Source of the DNA: Chalara sp. BL73
Lineage: Eukaryota > Ascomycota > Leotiomycetes > Helotiales
DNA: 64,000 bases
Assembly: GCA_918026815.1 (NCBI GenBank)
Contig: CAKJVC010000088.1
Span: 620,001-684,000, forward strand
Reading direction: 5' to 3'
Below, one piece after another: positions 11,961 to 24,177 of this stretch; the first letter of the stretch is position 1; each line of letters begins with the position of its first letter. The position numbers were made by a program, and so were the translations under genes. A model generated the notes under the pieces. It was not told where the DNA came from, ran no database searches, and was given only the letters and a program-made list of their open reading frames with translations.

Positions 11961-14900
11961 CTTGAAAAGAGCACACTTCTCTTCAGGCGAAGCTGAGTTT
12001 GGTTTCAGCGATCCTATCTGGAAATGGTTTTGTTTCCAAATCGTGGCTCCAGCATCACTCAACCTGGCTGCCACCAACCAGATGCCGACCAAACAATGGC
12101 AATGTCGCTATCCGTAGAGCAATTATATCGCTGCGCTGTTGTCGTCCTTCTGGGCCGTGGGCTCGTTTCCGTTCTATAGGTGATCGCAGGCTGCCACTAA
12201 CATGTATGACTGCGAAGCGGAGGCAAAGAGAGAAGGTCGTGATAAAGATAGCTATCGTATCTTCTTTATTCCCCAAACCCAGGTAAACGAGTGACTATAG
12301 TTGGGATCGTTCGAGGTGAAAAGAATGGATATAGGCCCGCCGTGTTGTTGATGGCCAATTGGTTGAGTTGACTTGTCGTTTCTCCTCACTTCCTTATATC
12401 GACATTATTGGTGATACAACACAACAGAAATACAGGCAGAATGGACGACGCCTATATTAATATCGAAGATCAATGCCGTGCTCCCTGACCTGACATATAC
12501 AGTACGACCCAGAATCTTAAGGGTCTGGAACTGGGGACTACGATGGTTTTGTTCTCTAGGCCCTGGCTCCCGGTGGGTTCTTTTTTCCAATATTCCAGGC
12601 TTCGCTGGTTGGGCCTCGCACCCATGTCAAATTAATGAGTATTGCGCAGCCATGTTTTCATGCTGGGAATGCAACCGGGCCATTTTCATCGAAGCCATGC
12701 AAGCCACGGACCCGGGGGCTTGCTGCAGCCCAATATTGAAATATTGATCGCTTACGCCCCCGAATCAGGATTTCATGATGTATCCACGGGCCTGAGCTCC
12801 CTGAACTAGTATCTTCACCGTTATCCACATGGCAAATGCCTCGTGGGTGCAGCAGCAGCACGAGGTCTATGCTCTGCAACTGCATAATTTCTTGAGATTT
12901 TTATCCTGTTTGTTCCTAACCAGCGTCTGTCTCCTCCCATTCTTGTTTGCTCTACCTCCAGGCTGTAAACAACCATTAAATTAATTTATAGTGATATATA
13001 TTAGCGACATGCTCTCCCGGCATCGAACCTGATTAACACCCCTAAGCTACTGGAGTGTACTTATTGATTTTTGACTTTGCCGCGACCCAAGCACGGAAAC
13101 ACCCCAAGCGTCTAGAACTCTAGACCGTTGTCACCCGGCATCCGCCCATCTCCAAGGCAGGAATCGCGTAAGGGCCAAGAGAGAACCGAAATGAGCAATG
13201 ATTGACAATTCCGCACGCCAATGCCGTCGACCAGTGTATTTATGGAATTCTAAAAGGCGCTTATAGGAGCATACAGTAAAGGTGGTTCAATAGTATTGGG
13301 AAGAAGACGAGCTTGATCGATAAACCTGTCGTCAGCTCATGGGTCGACCAAGACACCAAAACTTTCGATTCGAAGCAGCGTCTTCCGGCTCAGATTGTCA
13401 GACATACCCAATAGCTTGGAAACCCACAATGCAATCATCCGCGCCTATGCGCTTACATCAAATGAGTGGCTTGAAAAGGAGACCAGTCCTTCTTTCTCCT
13501 TGCTCACTTGTTTATTCTCACGAATTCTTATCCGTACCATAGATCAATCTTCTTACCTGCAATTGAGATAGGTCACTTTACGTTATCACTGCCTGTTAAT
13601 TGCTTTTTATGCCACGGCTGCACAATTTATCCATGATCCCTCAACTTAGCACTCGCTGCACCAACCACAACTCTAATCTTTCCAAAACCTAAAAGTTGAC
13701 AATAGAAGAGCCTTCGTTTACTCTCTTATGCCGTCCAGGCATCACCATTTGGGGCACGCTCGGATAATCGGCGGTTGCATCTGGCGGCTTATGTACAGAC
13801 GCCACAATATTGAAATGGTATGAGGCGCTGGGAAGATGTTGGAAGGATGTTGTCAGAGTTGCAGCAGCATATCTCTCGTTCCTTGTTATCCTATGATGTG
13901 TTAGGTAAGCGTTCATCAGGCTGTCGAAATCTTGAACAGTAAGCAGTTTCGTTGTACTTTTGCTTCGCTTCTTGACACATCTCATAACAAGCCATATGAA
14001 AAGTTCAATCCAGTCCACAGAATCCAGTTTATCAATCCGATCCACATCTCTACTTTATTCAATTTTTCCTCTTCATTCAGAGAAGACCTAAAATATCACC
14101 ATTTAAATTGATCTATATCAATTCTTATTTTTCTTCATCAATTTTATCCATACCAGAGGGGGCTTGGCGAAAAGACGCTTACACGATATAAGCTCTATAT
14201 GTAAGCGCCAGGGCATGTATTGACGTAGCATTAGATTTGATCGTTCTGATTCATTGAATTTCGTACGCGATGATGCGAGGGAGTTAAGGTGTGAGATACC
14301 GAGATTGTGATTGATGAGCTGTTTGTTGTGCTCTCCCAATCCGGTCAAAAACGCTCCTTTTATCCTCCAAAGTGATAGCTCGTATAGTTCTCACGGGCTT
14401 GGTTTTATCCTTTGTAATTGATTTTTGATTATCCAACAAGATGGTTATATTTGTGCGATTTTAGAGCCTCTCCTAAGCTTATCATGTGATCACATGGGGT
14501 TCCTTTGTGTGATTGAAGCTCACAAACTAAAACCCCGAAATCTTTTGTTGCACGTCTGTTCTGGGGTCACATTTTGTACCGTCTTCAAACGGTACAAAAT
14601 GTGACCAAGACACGGCACGATTGTCCAGCTTAAAGTCTCGCCTCGGGATACTACCTGAATCACATGCTACAATAGAAGTCCTCTAATTCTTGTTCGTTTT
14701 GCTTTTTCGAGTAGGTATAACCATACGCAGCTTCAGGATTTTTGAGGAGATACGGCGTAGGATCAGGTGTTTCCGTGTAAACGCCTTTCAGAGCTTGAAA
14801 GTGGATAGTCCCCTCTCAATATACGGCTGCGAAGTTTAGCAATTGGGTCTGAGTTCATACATCATCGGATTCGCTCAATTTCTGGATATGTTGCATGCCT

Positions 14901-15020
14901 TTGCAGCCACTTCTCTTTTATGCCTTCTCTATCATCTGATATCGCATTGAGGTCCATCATTACCTATAGTATACATGGAAAATCCTCAGCGAGTAATAGC
15001 TATGAGCTGAATGAGAACAC
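11961..15020. other. 3-kb gene-poor interval
   Basis: No convincing gene. A 118-residue minus-strand ORF at 13689-14045 has no recognisable domain. Two local oddities are listed separately: a perfect 18-bp inverted repeat at 14565-14606 and a pol III box-like pair near 13019-13049. Confidence 0.4.
14565..14606. repeat. perfect 18-bp inverted repeat (hairpin)
   Basis: Left arm GGTCACATTTTGTACCGT (14565-14582), 6-base spacer CTTCAA, right arm ACGGTACAAAATGTGACC (14589-14606). All 18 pairs match. It sits alone in the intergenic space, 415 bases from the 3' end of the HRI1-like gene. Confidence 0.95.
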
Positions 15021-15751
15021 TCATTCATGTGATCGCAGTCTCTCAAAAGCTTTAACTAAGTAATCACTCCCCAAGACAGCAACAGTCTCCCCAACTTTCC
15101 ATGCCTCCTCCCCGTCGAAAGCCCTAGCTCCAAAATCCACCATACTCAAACACTCCTCCAAATCCCCAAGCTCGTACTTCCTCATCCACTCTCCGCTCGC
15201 CTCATCCCACTCCTCCCTCCTCGCTCCAAAGCCCTTCTCTCCCTGTTGCAAGACCATAAACCCACCTCCGATCCTGCCTATCCAGCATTTCCCACCCCCA
15301 ATACGCTGCAAGATCCACGAGATATCAGAGCCTGGAGAAGGAGAGATTTTACGCCACACCTCTTCATACGGTGTCACCTCCCCACCACGCTCAGGACAAG
15401 GCATTGACCCCGTCTCAAGATCATCGCCATTGGGCAGCTTACTGAACTGTCCTTCGTCAGGCACTGCGTGTGCAGAATTGGAGTCTATGTGGTGGATCCA
15501 TCGACACTTTACTAGGAGGGCCAGGTGAGCTTACGCTTGGGTTCTAGAGAATGGATGAGAGACGAACGAGGAGAGGTAGAGAGGACTTGCCGCTCTCCGG
15601 CCATGGCCCAGTCTATGGAGCTGTTGGATTTTAGGACGCGAAGGTCGAGGAAATAGGAGCCGACGTTGAAGACGAGGGTTTCTGTTGGTTCGGAGGGGGG
15701 GTCGGGCAACCAGCGGATGCTGATGCGGGTTGAGACCTCGACGTAGCCCAT
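15021..15751 (-). CDS. HRI1: HRI1-family protein
   Basis: Small cytosolic beta-barrel-type protein of the HRI1 family, known in yeast only as an Hrr25 interactor; molecular role unclear. Start at 15751 with the typical opening STRISIRWLPDPPSEPTETL. Other family-like stretches are LKSNSSIDWAMAGERQVL, PNGDDLETGSMPCPERGG, YEEVWR and FGARREEWDEASGEWMRKYELG. The two parts need an intron. I prefer 15512-15567 (56 nt, weak donor GTTCGT, acceptor CCTAG), because it keeps the family-like segment KCRWIHHIDSNSAHAVPDEG in frame and gives 224 residues. A stronger donor GTAAGC lies at 15534, but pairing it with the acceptor that keeps this segment leaves a 23-nt intron. Pairing it with later acceptors (50 or 71 nt) deletes the conserved segment. 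Family assignment is firm; the exact donor is not. Confidence 0.85.
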
Positions 15752-17651
15752 TGCGATATCTGAAATATATTAATGAGATTAAAGGAAATCGTGGGATTAA
15801 CTTAATGTTGCCAAAAGTGGTGATGCACCAGATCACGATGTATCGTTTGCCAAGCAAGTCTTTTTAAACCTTCCCCACTCTCCGCAACTTTCCTCCCGAC
15901 TTCCACTCACGGGTAACTTACTAAGGTCTTGATTGATATCGACGTTCTTAAAAATGTATCTTAGAAATAAGATGCGTTGATGTAATGAGGTTACAATGAT
16001 GATTAGCTCACGCTCTCCTAGACCAACCTTCGAATCATATTTTTTTAGATATGCAGCTCGCTGACTTGAGCATAATTGACATCTAAAATATAATATCATA
16101 CAGTTATGAAAATACCACTAAAAGGAATTTCGATGTGAATGTCGAGCTAAGTATGGAGGTATTGATATTTCCAGTTGTGCAGGTAATTATGAAGATTAAA
16201 TTATAGACAGTGTAGAAACTTCCGCAACAGATCCGCATCAAATTGTTTGCAGATCCTTGATAGGAATATCGCAAGCATGACTTATCTTGCTTCTTCCTGT
16301 ATGCTTCATATCCCAACCTAATAAGATATTATAGTTGCCCAATTCCTTGGCTCGACATAAGTCACCCTGGGATCATAATCCACTGTGCATTGATGAGCAT
16401 ACTCCGGCCTCAAATGCAAAGTGCTGGGGTCGCAGATAAAACATCCTCCGGATGTCGAGCACCAAGTCACCAGTTCATATGACGCAAACTATATCATTCC
16501 TTGGTGAATATACTCTTTTTGTGTAGACCTAGATCATTGTGATCAAGTGTCTAATATCAGGCTGTTCGGGTTGATCATTTGCAGCTAGTAGCTGATGTCA
16601 TCTCCTCTCATGGTTTAAAGAATCGTCTCCGACTTTGAATCCGCAATACAGATGAAGCCTATATGTTCGTATGTTAAGTTTGAATTCGTCCATCACAGCA
16701 AGTGGTTTTCGAGATTCTCGGGGGGCAGTATACTTATGCTTCTGAAAATGAGCCACCTTTTCCTTTCGACATAGCCATAACGCCTGACAGATCCTCGAAA
16801 GGGTCCATCAAGTCCAGCATAAGAGGTTAAGTATCAGAAGCTAAAATGTGTGCATTAGCACGACGCTATTTGTGTATCATGCTTTGTCTACACAATAAAT
16901 CGATCGCTTGCGCTAGCAGGCCCATACAAAAGTTTCTTGTCAAGCATGGAAGTGAGTTTCCCATCGCACAAAATAAGGCACCGATGTTCGCCTGGAAGTT
17001 TGAAGAGAACTTCCGTACGTTCCTACAGTGGCATTCGTGAGCGACCAAATAGCGCTTGGGGATAAGGGAGCAGACAGAAGATTACTTTCCCAAGAAATAA
17101 CTGCTCTGGAGAGAAGGCTTAGTAGATGTATGAGGGCCATGGCGACGGCGAGGACAGGGCAACCGGAGGCAGGAGGAATTGGGAGAAAAATAAGAAAGCT
17201 GCCGAGTGTCGAACCTGTAACAATCCACTTGTACGGTGATTCACTTTCTACGACAGGACTGTAGATTAACTGTAGCAGCTCTGCTTTTCGTAGGTATCTG
17301 AGTTTACAATATTGGTGTGTGCAAATATATACGGGTGACGGGGCGGTAGGAATATAGTCCACAGTACTGGAATACAATCCGAAATGTGGTAAAGCAATTT
17401 GCAATCGCACACATAAGTGACGCCGGGAGCGTGGCTGTATAGAACACTCACTCCTTATCTTGGATAGTCACATTTATCAATGCTTCTCATTGAATATAAG
17501 TAGCTTGCGACATGTTCCTTGCAGAATAAGCTTGTCACGAAGTAGCTTCCAAAATGAAATGGACTAAATTCAAATGTCCAAACCCAACCACTTCCATATG
17601 CCAGATGGGTGCCCGGGTATATAGCTAAACCCCTTTGACGAAGAATACTCA
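15752..17651. other. 1.9-kb intergenic
   Basis: Promoter of HRI1 on the right side, then short ORFs on both strands (for example 16940-17410 minus, 17028-17264 plus) that overlap one another and match no family I know. No repeat found. Confidence 0.35.
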
Positions 17652-17989
17652 CTACAGCGTCCCCGTCTGCCCACCAGCTGTGCAGACGGCCACTGTCCTG
17701 CCTTGGTTCAGGACATTAAGCTCGTTTGGTGGAATTTCCTGCACGCAGCGCCCGAACCGGTCGCACTCGCCATCCTCGCTGCCCACTGTGCACGCCGTCC
17801 CAGCGTTCCCGAATAGTTTGCTACCCTTACCGCTCGCGAAGTTGCTGAATGCATCATCACGGGGGATGGAGACTGTTCATCGGGTTAGATTGGGGTTGAG
17901 AGAGTGCGTAAGCTCATTAGAGAAGGCTTACTTGCGAAGGCCTGCCCAGCAAGCAGAGCCGTGATGGCGAAGAGTGTGGTGAACTGCAT
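17652..17989 (-). CDS. small secreted cysteine-rich protein (candidate effector)
   Basis: Two-exon gene, 17932-17989 and 17652-17872, with a 59-nt intron (GTAAGC donor, AACAG acceptor), found by reading the minus strand. It encodes 92 residues. Exon 1 is almost exactly the signal peptide (MQFTTLFAITALLAGQAFA). The mature part is about 73 residues and has four cysteines: ACTVGSEDGEC, GRCVQ and AVCTAGG. An intron right after the signal peptide and an even number of Cys in a short secreted protein are typical of fungal apoplastic proteins and candidate effectors. No known family recognised. The next identified gene upstream is more than 2.6 kb away, so it stands alone. Exon phases agree (279 coding bases), which supports the model. 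Confidence 0.72.
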
Positions 17990-20632
17990 GTTGATAGGGT
18001 ATTTAGGAGGCGATTGGGAGCGATTTGCTGGAAAATCAACGACTTCAAGTTTAGCAGAATTGCTTTAGTTATACTGGTAATCAGATGATAATGATTGGAT
18101 GGTGGGATGAGTATTCTAGAGGCAGATTTCGCAGATCTGGCAGATCTAGTTATATAGACATCACGAGCAGGGCTATCTACCTCATTGAGACTTCACCGTG
18201 TTGAACCAATAATACTAAGAGGCTCGATGAGACGTCTCAACTTTCAAGTCTGTCACAGGAGATATCTCATTGTCAATAAGTGTGACCGTGATAGCCGTGA
18301 CATCCTTGACAGTTCGGAAGGCGCATCCTGAAGTTGGGCTGATCAGACCCGCTTTTGGGAAACAGGGGTGATTGATCGTCTTTGCAGTAAACCTTAACCT
18401 TAATGTTGGTTTCGGAGGTTATAGTTTGACAAACAATATTACCCTCAATCTTGAAGGGGTTAAGTTGGTTCTTAGACCTAGTGGTTTGACAGCTCGATAC
18501 TCCGCCTTCGTCTCTTTGGTGCAGGAGGCTAATAGGTGTTGTCATTTGACGGTAGCACACTTCTAGCATTGGTGCTTAAGTATTTTCAAAGGCTCCAAAG
18601 TTTAATTGGCCTTGGCAGAATGCCAGCCATTATGCAAAGTTAGCTATACTCAGCAAAACCATTTAAGTATATTAGCAAAAGCGAAAATTGTTAACTGTGC
18701 AACTTTTAACAACTTTTGTTAATATAAAATATCAGAAGGATTTACACTTAAATTAATTAGTGACCAAGAAAAGCCAGTATAACCAATACTCCTTCCCATG
18801 ATCTTAAATATACAAATTCAAGGGCAATAAGTACATCTTACAACGCTGATATATTCCAATTGAGGGTACAAAAAAGCGTCATTCTTGTCTGGCCTTTGCC
18901 CAGAGTTTTGGTTCACCGTACACGATCCAAGCACTGACCAGTAAATATATTCAATACACAACATTAGTACGTAATGGTTCAGCAACGAGCTTCGCATAAC
19001 AAAAGGGGAGAAGCAGGGGAAGTGGTGGTAGATGCAGTATCGGCCAGCATTGATATCATGACTTCAATGATATCACAGCAGAAACCTACTCAAAAATTGA
19101 TATCTGATATATGAAGGCTAGGCAATTGTCAAACGATCTTTTTTTATTGATGTGTCAAATTTTGCTTTCATTCAGGCATTCGATTTCCTCTTCTAATTTT
19201 TACTTCAGGCTGTTTCATGGCGTGTCGCTCCCCATCTTCGTCTCATGTCGTTGCAGCCAGTCTGTGCAAGCATCGCACTGTAGAGATGTAGAATTCACAC
19301 GATAGTTTCAGGACGGCAGCTTGTTCCATGTCAGGATTTTCGGTTCAGATGTCTGTATGCCATGGTTCTTGCCCTTACAGCTTCATTTTACTAAAATTGA
19401 GGATTGCTCCGCTATTGAGCGCCGGAATCGGGTGTCTATCACAATACTCACGTCTATCTGCAGGCGAGCAAACAGTCTTTGAGGTGACTTGGGTCCTTAC
19501 CTGAGAGCTGGACACCCTCTCCTACTCTGGGACTCCTCCTTAGACATCTTCTTGGCATCAATTGATCTACGCTGGTACATAGTAAAAAAGTCTACTCCAC
19601 TCACGTTTTCTACAATATTTAGATCTTGAAATTTCCTCGAAGATCTCCTCCGATACAGGTAAGTCCATAGCGTCGCAAGGGGGGTAACCCCAGCCAGGCT
19701 AACCACAAAATAAACGGTGTATGTTGTTGTATTCGGATAATCCACGAAGATAATATTTGCAACAAATCTACCAATGACTGCGACAGATACTACTTCTTGG
19801 TACATTGCAATAGCAGATAAGATGGTGGTTGCGATACGAGATGTGGCAAATGCGACAGTTCAACAGGACTCCACAACTGTAATGCCTTGACCCTGGCTTG
19901 AATGCTGAAAGTTGATCGCGAATTTGCGTAGGGCCATACTGTAGAAATATCCAGCTCTGTTACAGCATAGTCATGCGATATATATAGCCAAAGGGAATCG
20001 TCACACTACATATTATCGATTCCATCGCTTTACACTTACTTACCATCTCACCTTAATCCCTAGCCCATGCTAATCTGGCTTGGGATCCGAGTTCTTGCCC
20101 AAAAAGTTTTTCTTCGGTCACATCGTAGAGCTATATTAGGGGGCAATCACCCCTTTGAGGCTCTGCTTCCTCAATTGAACAGTGAGGTAATTTGTCTCAT
20201 TCACTACTGCTGCGGAGGTAGTGACCTGGGGTCCGACATACGCATCCTCCTCCTTCTTGCTGTTTTAAGAAAGCGATATAATCGCAACGCAAACAACTAT
20301 CCATCTTTGATATATTGGTCGTCACAAGGTCTAATTTCCCAGGACCTATATTCATCGGAGGAATATTTATACTGGATTCATTTGCATTTCTAACGCCCTC
20401 GAGGGCAACTCAGGGGTTGGGTTCTTGGAATCAGGAAAGGTATTCATTTTGAGCCTGGGTCTGCCATCTCTGGAGTCATTTAGTAGGGGCGGTGTTAATA
20501 TCCAAGGTACATGTGCTTATGAATTCTATATGATAAAATTTGATTCCAAGGTTTCAAGGTTTGATATTCTTGCTTCCTTTCCTTCTTGTCACTTCAGTGC
20601 CCCTTGTTTCCGTACACCGCAAACCAACTTCA
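17990..20632. other. 2.6-kb intergenic
   Basis: Promoter of the small secreted protein at the left. A minus-strand ORF at 18273-18569 holds five spaced cysteines (SSCQTT, IVCQTI, VYCKDD, NCQGCHG) but no signal peptide or joinable first exon. A minus ORF at 19497-19805 has one hydrophobic stretch. Neither is strong enough to call. Confidence 0.35.
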
Positions 20633-21289
20633 TCAAGCCCTCATGATTCGGCTTGACCTGAGAGGCTTGATGACAAAATCAACACAAGATTCATAAGTCT
20701 GTTTAGCACCGACGCCGTACCACCACCACTGGATAACCTAGGACAATGTCAATATACATATGATACCAGCACATTAGCAACTTACACAGTCTCCAGCAGT
20801 CGCGCATTTACCCTCCAAGTTGTTAGGAATCGTGACAGAAAATGCAGAGTTATTCGCTGGTAGGGAAGGAAGCTTCTCATTCGCGTAGTCGCTCCAGTAG
20901 AGCAGGTGGCTGCCAATTATCGAGTTGGTTTTAGTGTCCACGACACTCACATTGGCTGTGCCTGCATGCTTAATGCGAATGTTGATTTTGATCGGAACGA
21001 CCTGGCCGGGAGAATACGTTTGGACACTTGATGATGCTGGGTCGTATTGGAGACCTCTGCACAGCCACAGGTTGCATAGTGCTGCATGATAATCACTGTC
21101 TTTCGCCGCGGCTTCAGGTAGGCCCTCAACATGGTCTGTTACATCGGCAGCAATTTTTTTGGTCACTGCGGTGCCACATGCTGCAGTAGATGCGGCGTTA
21201 ACTGTCCGTGGCTGTGGGCTGGTTATGACTCCGTGAGCAGATGCGCCGATGGCGAGCCCTATGACTGCAACGATCTGTGAGATTTGCAT
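20633..21289 (-). CDS. secreted LPMO-like protein (AA16/LPMO_10 type)
   Basis: 202 residues from exons 20786-21289 and 20633-20737, joined over a 48-nt intron (GTAAGT donor, CCTAG acceptor) to give GDC-VIQWWWYGVGAKQTYESCVDF. Signal peptide of 18 residues ends at ASA, leaving His19 as the mature N-terminus (HGVITSPQPRTV), as needed for the copper histidine brace. The second brace histidine is probably in IRIKHAGTANVSVVD. Other family stretches: ACGTAV, DVTDHVEGLPEAA, LCNLWLCRGLQY, GKCATAGDC. Family members are copper enzymes that cleave crystalline polysaccharides with oxygen or peroxide outside the cell. I place it in the AA16-like group by remembered motifs; the substrate is not readable. 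The C-terminus has a short basic extension after CVDFV and no carbohydrate-binding module. Confidence 0.85.
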
Positions 21290-22535
21290 GATGCTGAGAG
21301 ATGCTTGAAGGCAGGGTAGAGTGTGTATTTCAATAATAAAGAGAATATCCAGGTTTGAGTACTTGAAGGTCCTTATATATATAGGTTGTCTCCGACTTCA
21401 ATAGGCTCTGTCGCCTATGAGTTAAATCAGGCTGTAGCAAGGTTGAGTGCGATACATAGATGAATGAAGAGATTCAGGGGAGAAATTATTTGTGTTAATG
21501 AGATAGAGTTTTCTGCCTCCTTTAGTGTATACTTGTTGTCAAGATCAAAAGGGTTGAAACTATAAGGAATTCATTAGAGAAATATGAACTGCGGGGAGGA
21601 TCTTACTCTCTCGTTCGCGAAGCCCCAAATAGTTCATCGGTACTCTGGTTTAATTTGAAGCATCTCGTTCAGATCCCTTACTCTCGGCATATCTGGAGTT
21701 GAGTATAATCAAAATTGATGAAGGCGGGGCCGTCTAGTCGAAAATTAATCTGCTAAAGTGATGGATAAATGGTGGCCAATATAGCCAAGACTTTATCTAC
21801 GAACCAAAGAATAGGCTACATCATATGAAACGACATTGGTATTGGAGGATACGCTGCTGAATTAACACATTTTAAGAAACGTAGAGATATAGAGCGGCAT
21901 ATGAGCGGAGCTATCTCTTCAAACAGAGCTGATCATGCTACGCTGAGCACTGCGATAAAGAACGAAATATAGCAATTTAGACTCGATGATGAAGGTATTT
22001 TAGATGCCGACTTCTTGTGTCAGATAATAAAATGAGTTAAATCAGTTTTTGACGCAGCAGCACGTTTGATGAATTGTAAACCCTCTGTCCGCACAAGCGG
22101 GCACCTCCTTGACAAAAAGGTTATGCAGGAACATTACTGCGTAATTGGTTATTTGTAAAAGAAAGATCACTAATTATACCAAAGGGACGTTAAGAGATCC
22201 ACCTTGGCAAAGCGTATCTCCCTTGTCTGCTTGGCATCGTGACTGGCTCCTCAAAGATGGGGGTTTGCCGACTTCACCGGTTTGCCGGTAGCACTGTGAG
22301 CTATGCCAACTAGCTAGGCCAGCATAATTCTGTGAGAAGATAGGCAATACGCTTTGTAGAGATGGCAAGATGTCGAAAATATCCACATGTATCATGGATA
22401 AACTTCACTGGTTGACTGATATCACATACCATCCATCCTTCGGTGAGTTTTCTGGATCATACTTAATCAGAAATACCCGTACCGTTCGTCGCTCCAGCCC
22501 TAAAACTCCATCTTTTCCATATCTCGAATACCACC
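21290..22535. other. intergenic between divergent genes
   Basis: 1.2 kb holding the promoters of the LPMO gene (minus) and the deaminase gene (plus). No ORF of note. Confidence 0.45.
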
Positions 22536-23828
22536 ATGAGATTAGTCATTCGTGACGAGAGGCTTGCTGCTTCAAAGTATGTTGCTCAGCACATCATTGA
22601 TCGAATCAAGACGTTTGCGCCGACAGAATCTAGACCTTTTGTATTAGGACTCCCGACAGGCAGCAGTCCGGTACATATTTACAAAATCTTGGTTGAAAGG
22701 CATCGTGCCGGTGATATTTCTTTTAAAAATGTGATCACATTCAACATGGTGAGCCGAAGCCTCCGGATACATTCTCATTGGCGTAATAATTAACACAGGA
22801 TAGGATGAATACGTTAAGCTTCCTCGTGAACATCCAGAAAGCTATCATTCATTTATGTTCCGCAATTTCTTTGCACATGTTGACATCCGTCCTTCGCAAA
22901 TAAATATTCTCAATGGAAATGCACCAGACCTTGAAGTGGAATGTGTAGCTTACGAAGCTAAGATACGTGCTGCCGGAGGAATTGATCTGTTCCTTGGTGG
23001 CATTGGGGTAGATGGCCATATTGCTTTCAACGAGCCCGGGTCCAGTTTGGCGAGTAGAACGAGAGTTAAGACATTGGCGTATGATACCGTGATCGCCAAC
23101 TCGAGGTTCTTTGGAGGTGATATAAACCTCGTCCCAAAAATGGCGTTAACCGTAGGAGTTCAAACCATCCTCGACGTAAGCTTACCTCCTGTTAAATTTT
23201 ACCCAGACCTCGGAATAATAGCACTAATAGTTGTGACTGGTAGGCGCGCGAAGTTATTGTCATTGCGACAGGTGCACACAAGTCATTGGCATTGCAAAGA
23301 TGTATTGAAGGAGGTGTGAATCATATGTGGACTCTGTCAGCCCTGCAAATGCACCCTCACTCTATGATTGTGTGCGACGAAGACGCTACGCTAGAGTTGC
23401 AAGTCAAGACCGTGAAGGTATTCATATCCCCCAAAGTCTTTGCCAGTCTATGTGCCTTTTTTGACACACATTAGTACTTTAACAGTATTGAGGACGTCGC
23501 AAGTAAGCTCGGGTTTACCCAGGCAATTCCGATTGCGGTGCAAAAGAATATCGCTGTCACAAATAAAAATCTAGGAAGGGTACAATTAAATACAAAAATA
23601 ATAGAGCAACAAGTGACAGCCAAAGAAGACTTGGCTGTGATAACTAAGACACTCGAACTAGGACCACCAGCACAGCCTCTTTCTAGAGCAGTCACGCCCG
23701 AGCTCGCCCCCGATAGCATGACGTCAAGAATACCAAGAATTTCGGATTTGGCGTCGTATGTCCTGGCATCGGAGGATCTTTCAATTGATAGGATGGCCTC
23801 GAGAATCAATAGCCCACTAGCAGTGTAG
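22536..23828 (+). CDS. glucosamine-6-phosphate deaminase/isomerase
   Basis: Converts glucosamine-6-phosphate to fructose-6-phosphate and ammonia, the last step of N-acetylglucosamine use. Four exons: 22536-22748, 22804-23175, 23244-23417, 23475-23828; 370 residues. Joins restore [39 protein letters not shown] and KTVK-YFNSIE. NagB signatures are present: LGLPTGSSP near the N-terminus, catalytic DE in [22 protein letters not shown] with the active-site Asp and His, and [17 protein letters not shown]. The C-terminal tail of about 115 residues after [13 protein letters not shown] is longer than in bacterial NagB, as usual for fungal enzymes, and looks unstructured. The gene appears intact. It lies tail-to-tail with a Zn2Cys6 regulator and near a ruined hexokinase, fitting a GlcNAc catabolic cluster. 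Confidence 0.92.
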
Positions 23829-24177
23829 GTAGTGGATATCATTAATTCTTGTGGGTATAACGTGTCGAATATAATCTTGAAACCCGGGTTTAGCTTTTGA
23901 CGTGAGGACAGTAGTTTTAACACATAATGATTTCTGGCATGAAAGAGCCATTTAATTTAGCCCGGGCCTATTCTCAATGTATTGAAAAGCGTAGCTCGAA
24001 GCCCAACATCTCAACACGTAAGAGGGCTTTTCAATGATAGGCCGATGATTGTAGTGTTTGTCGAACAAAACCAGGGAAGATACCAAACTTCAGGCCCGCC
24101 AAAATGCCAGATTATTAGATACTCTGAGTTTTGGCTATGGCCCGTACTTTATGGTGCAATCGGAATAGTGGCCCTGT
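23829..24177. other. space between convergent genes
   Basis: 349 bases between the 3' ends of the deaminase and the regulator. Nothing recognised. Confidence 0.5.

Noticed and set aside
16940..17410. 156-residue minus-strand ORF
   Set aside because: No domain, no signal peptide, overlaps open frames on the other strand and has no joinable exons.
18273..18569. 98-residue minus ORF with five cysteines, possible secreted protein
   Set aside because: No signal peptide and no upstream exon that could supply one; kept only as a note.
20067..20393. 108-residue plus-strand ORF left of the LPMO gene
   Set aside because: No recognisable domain or splice partner.
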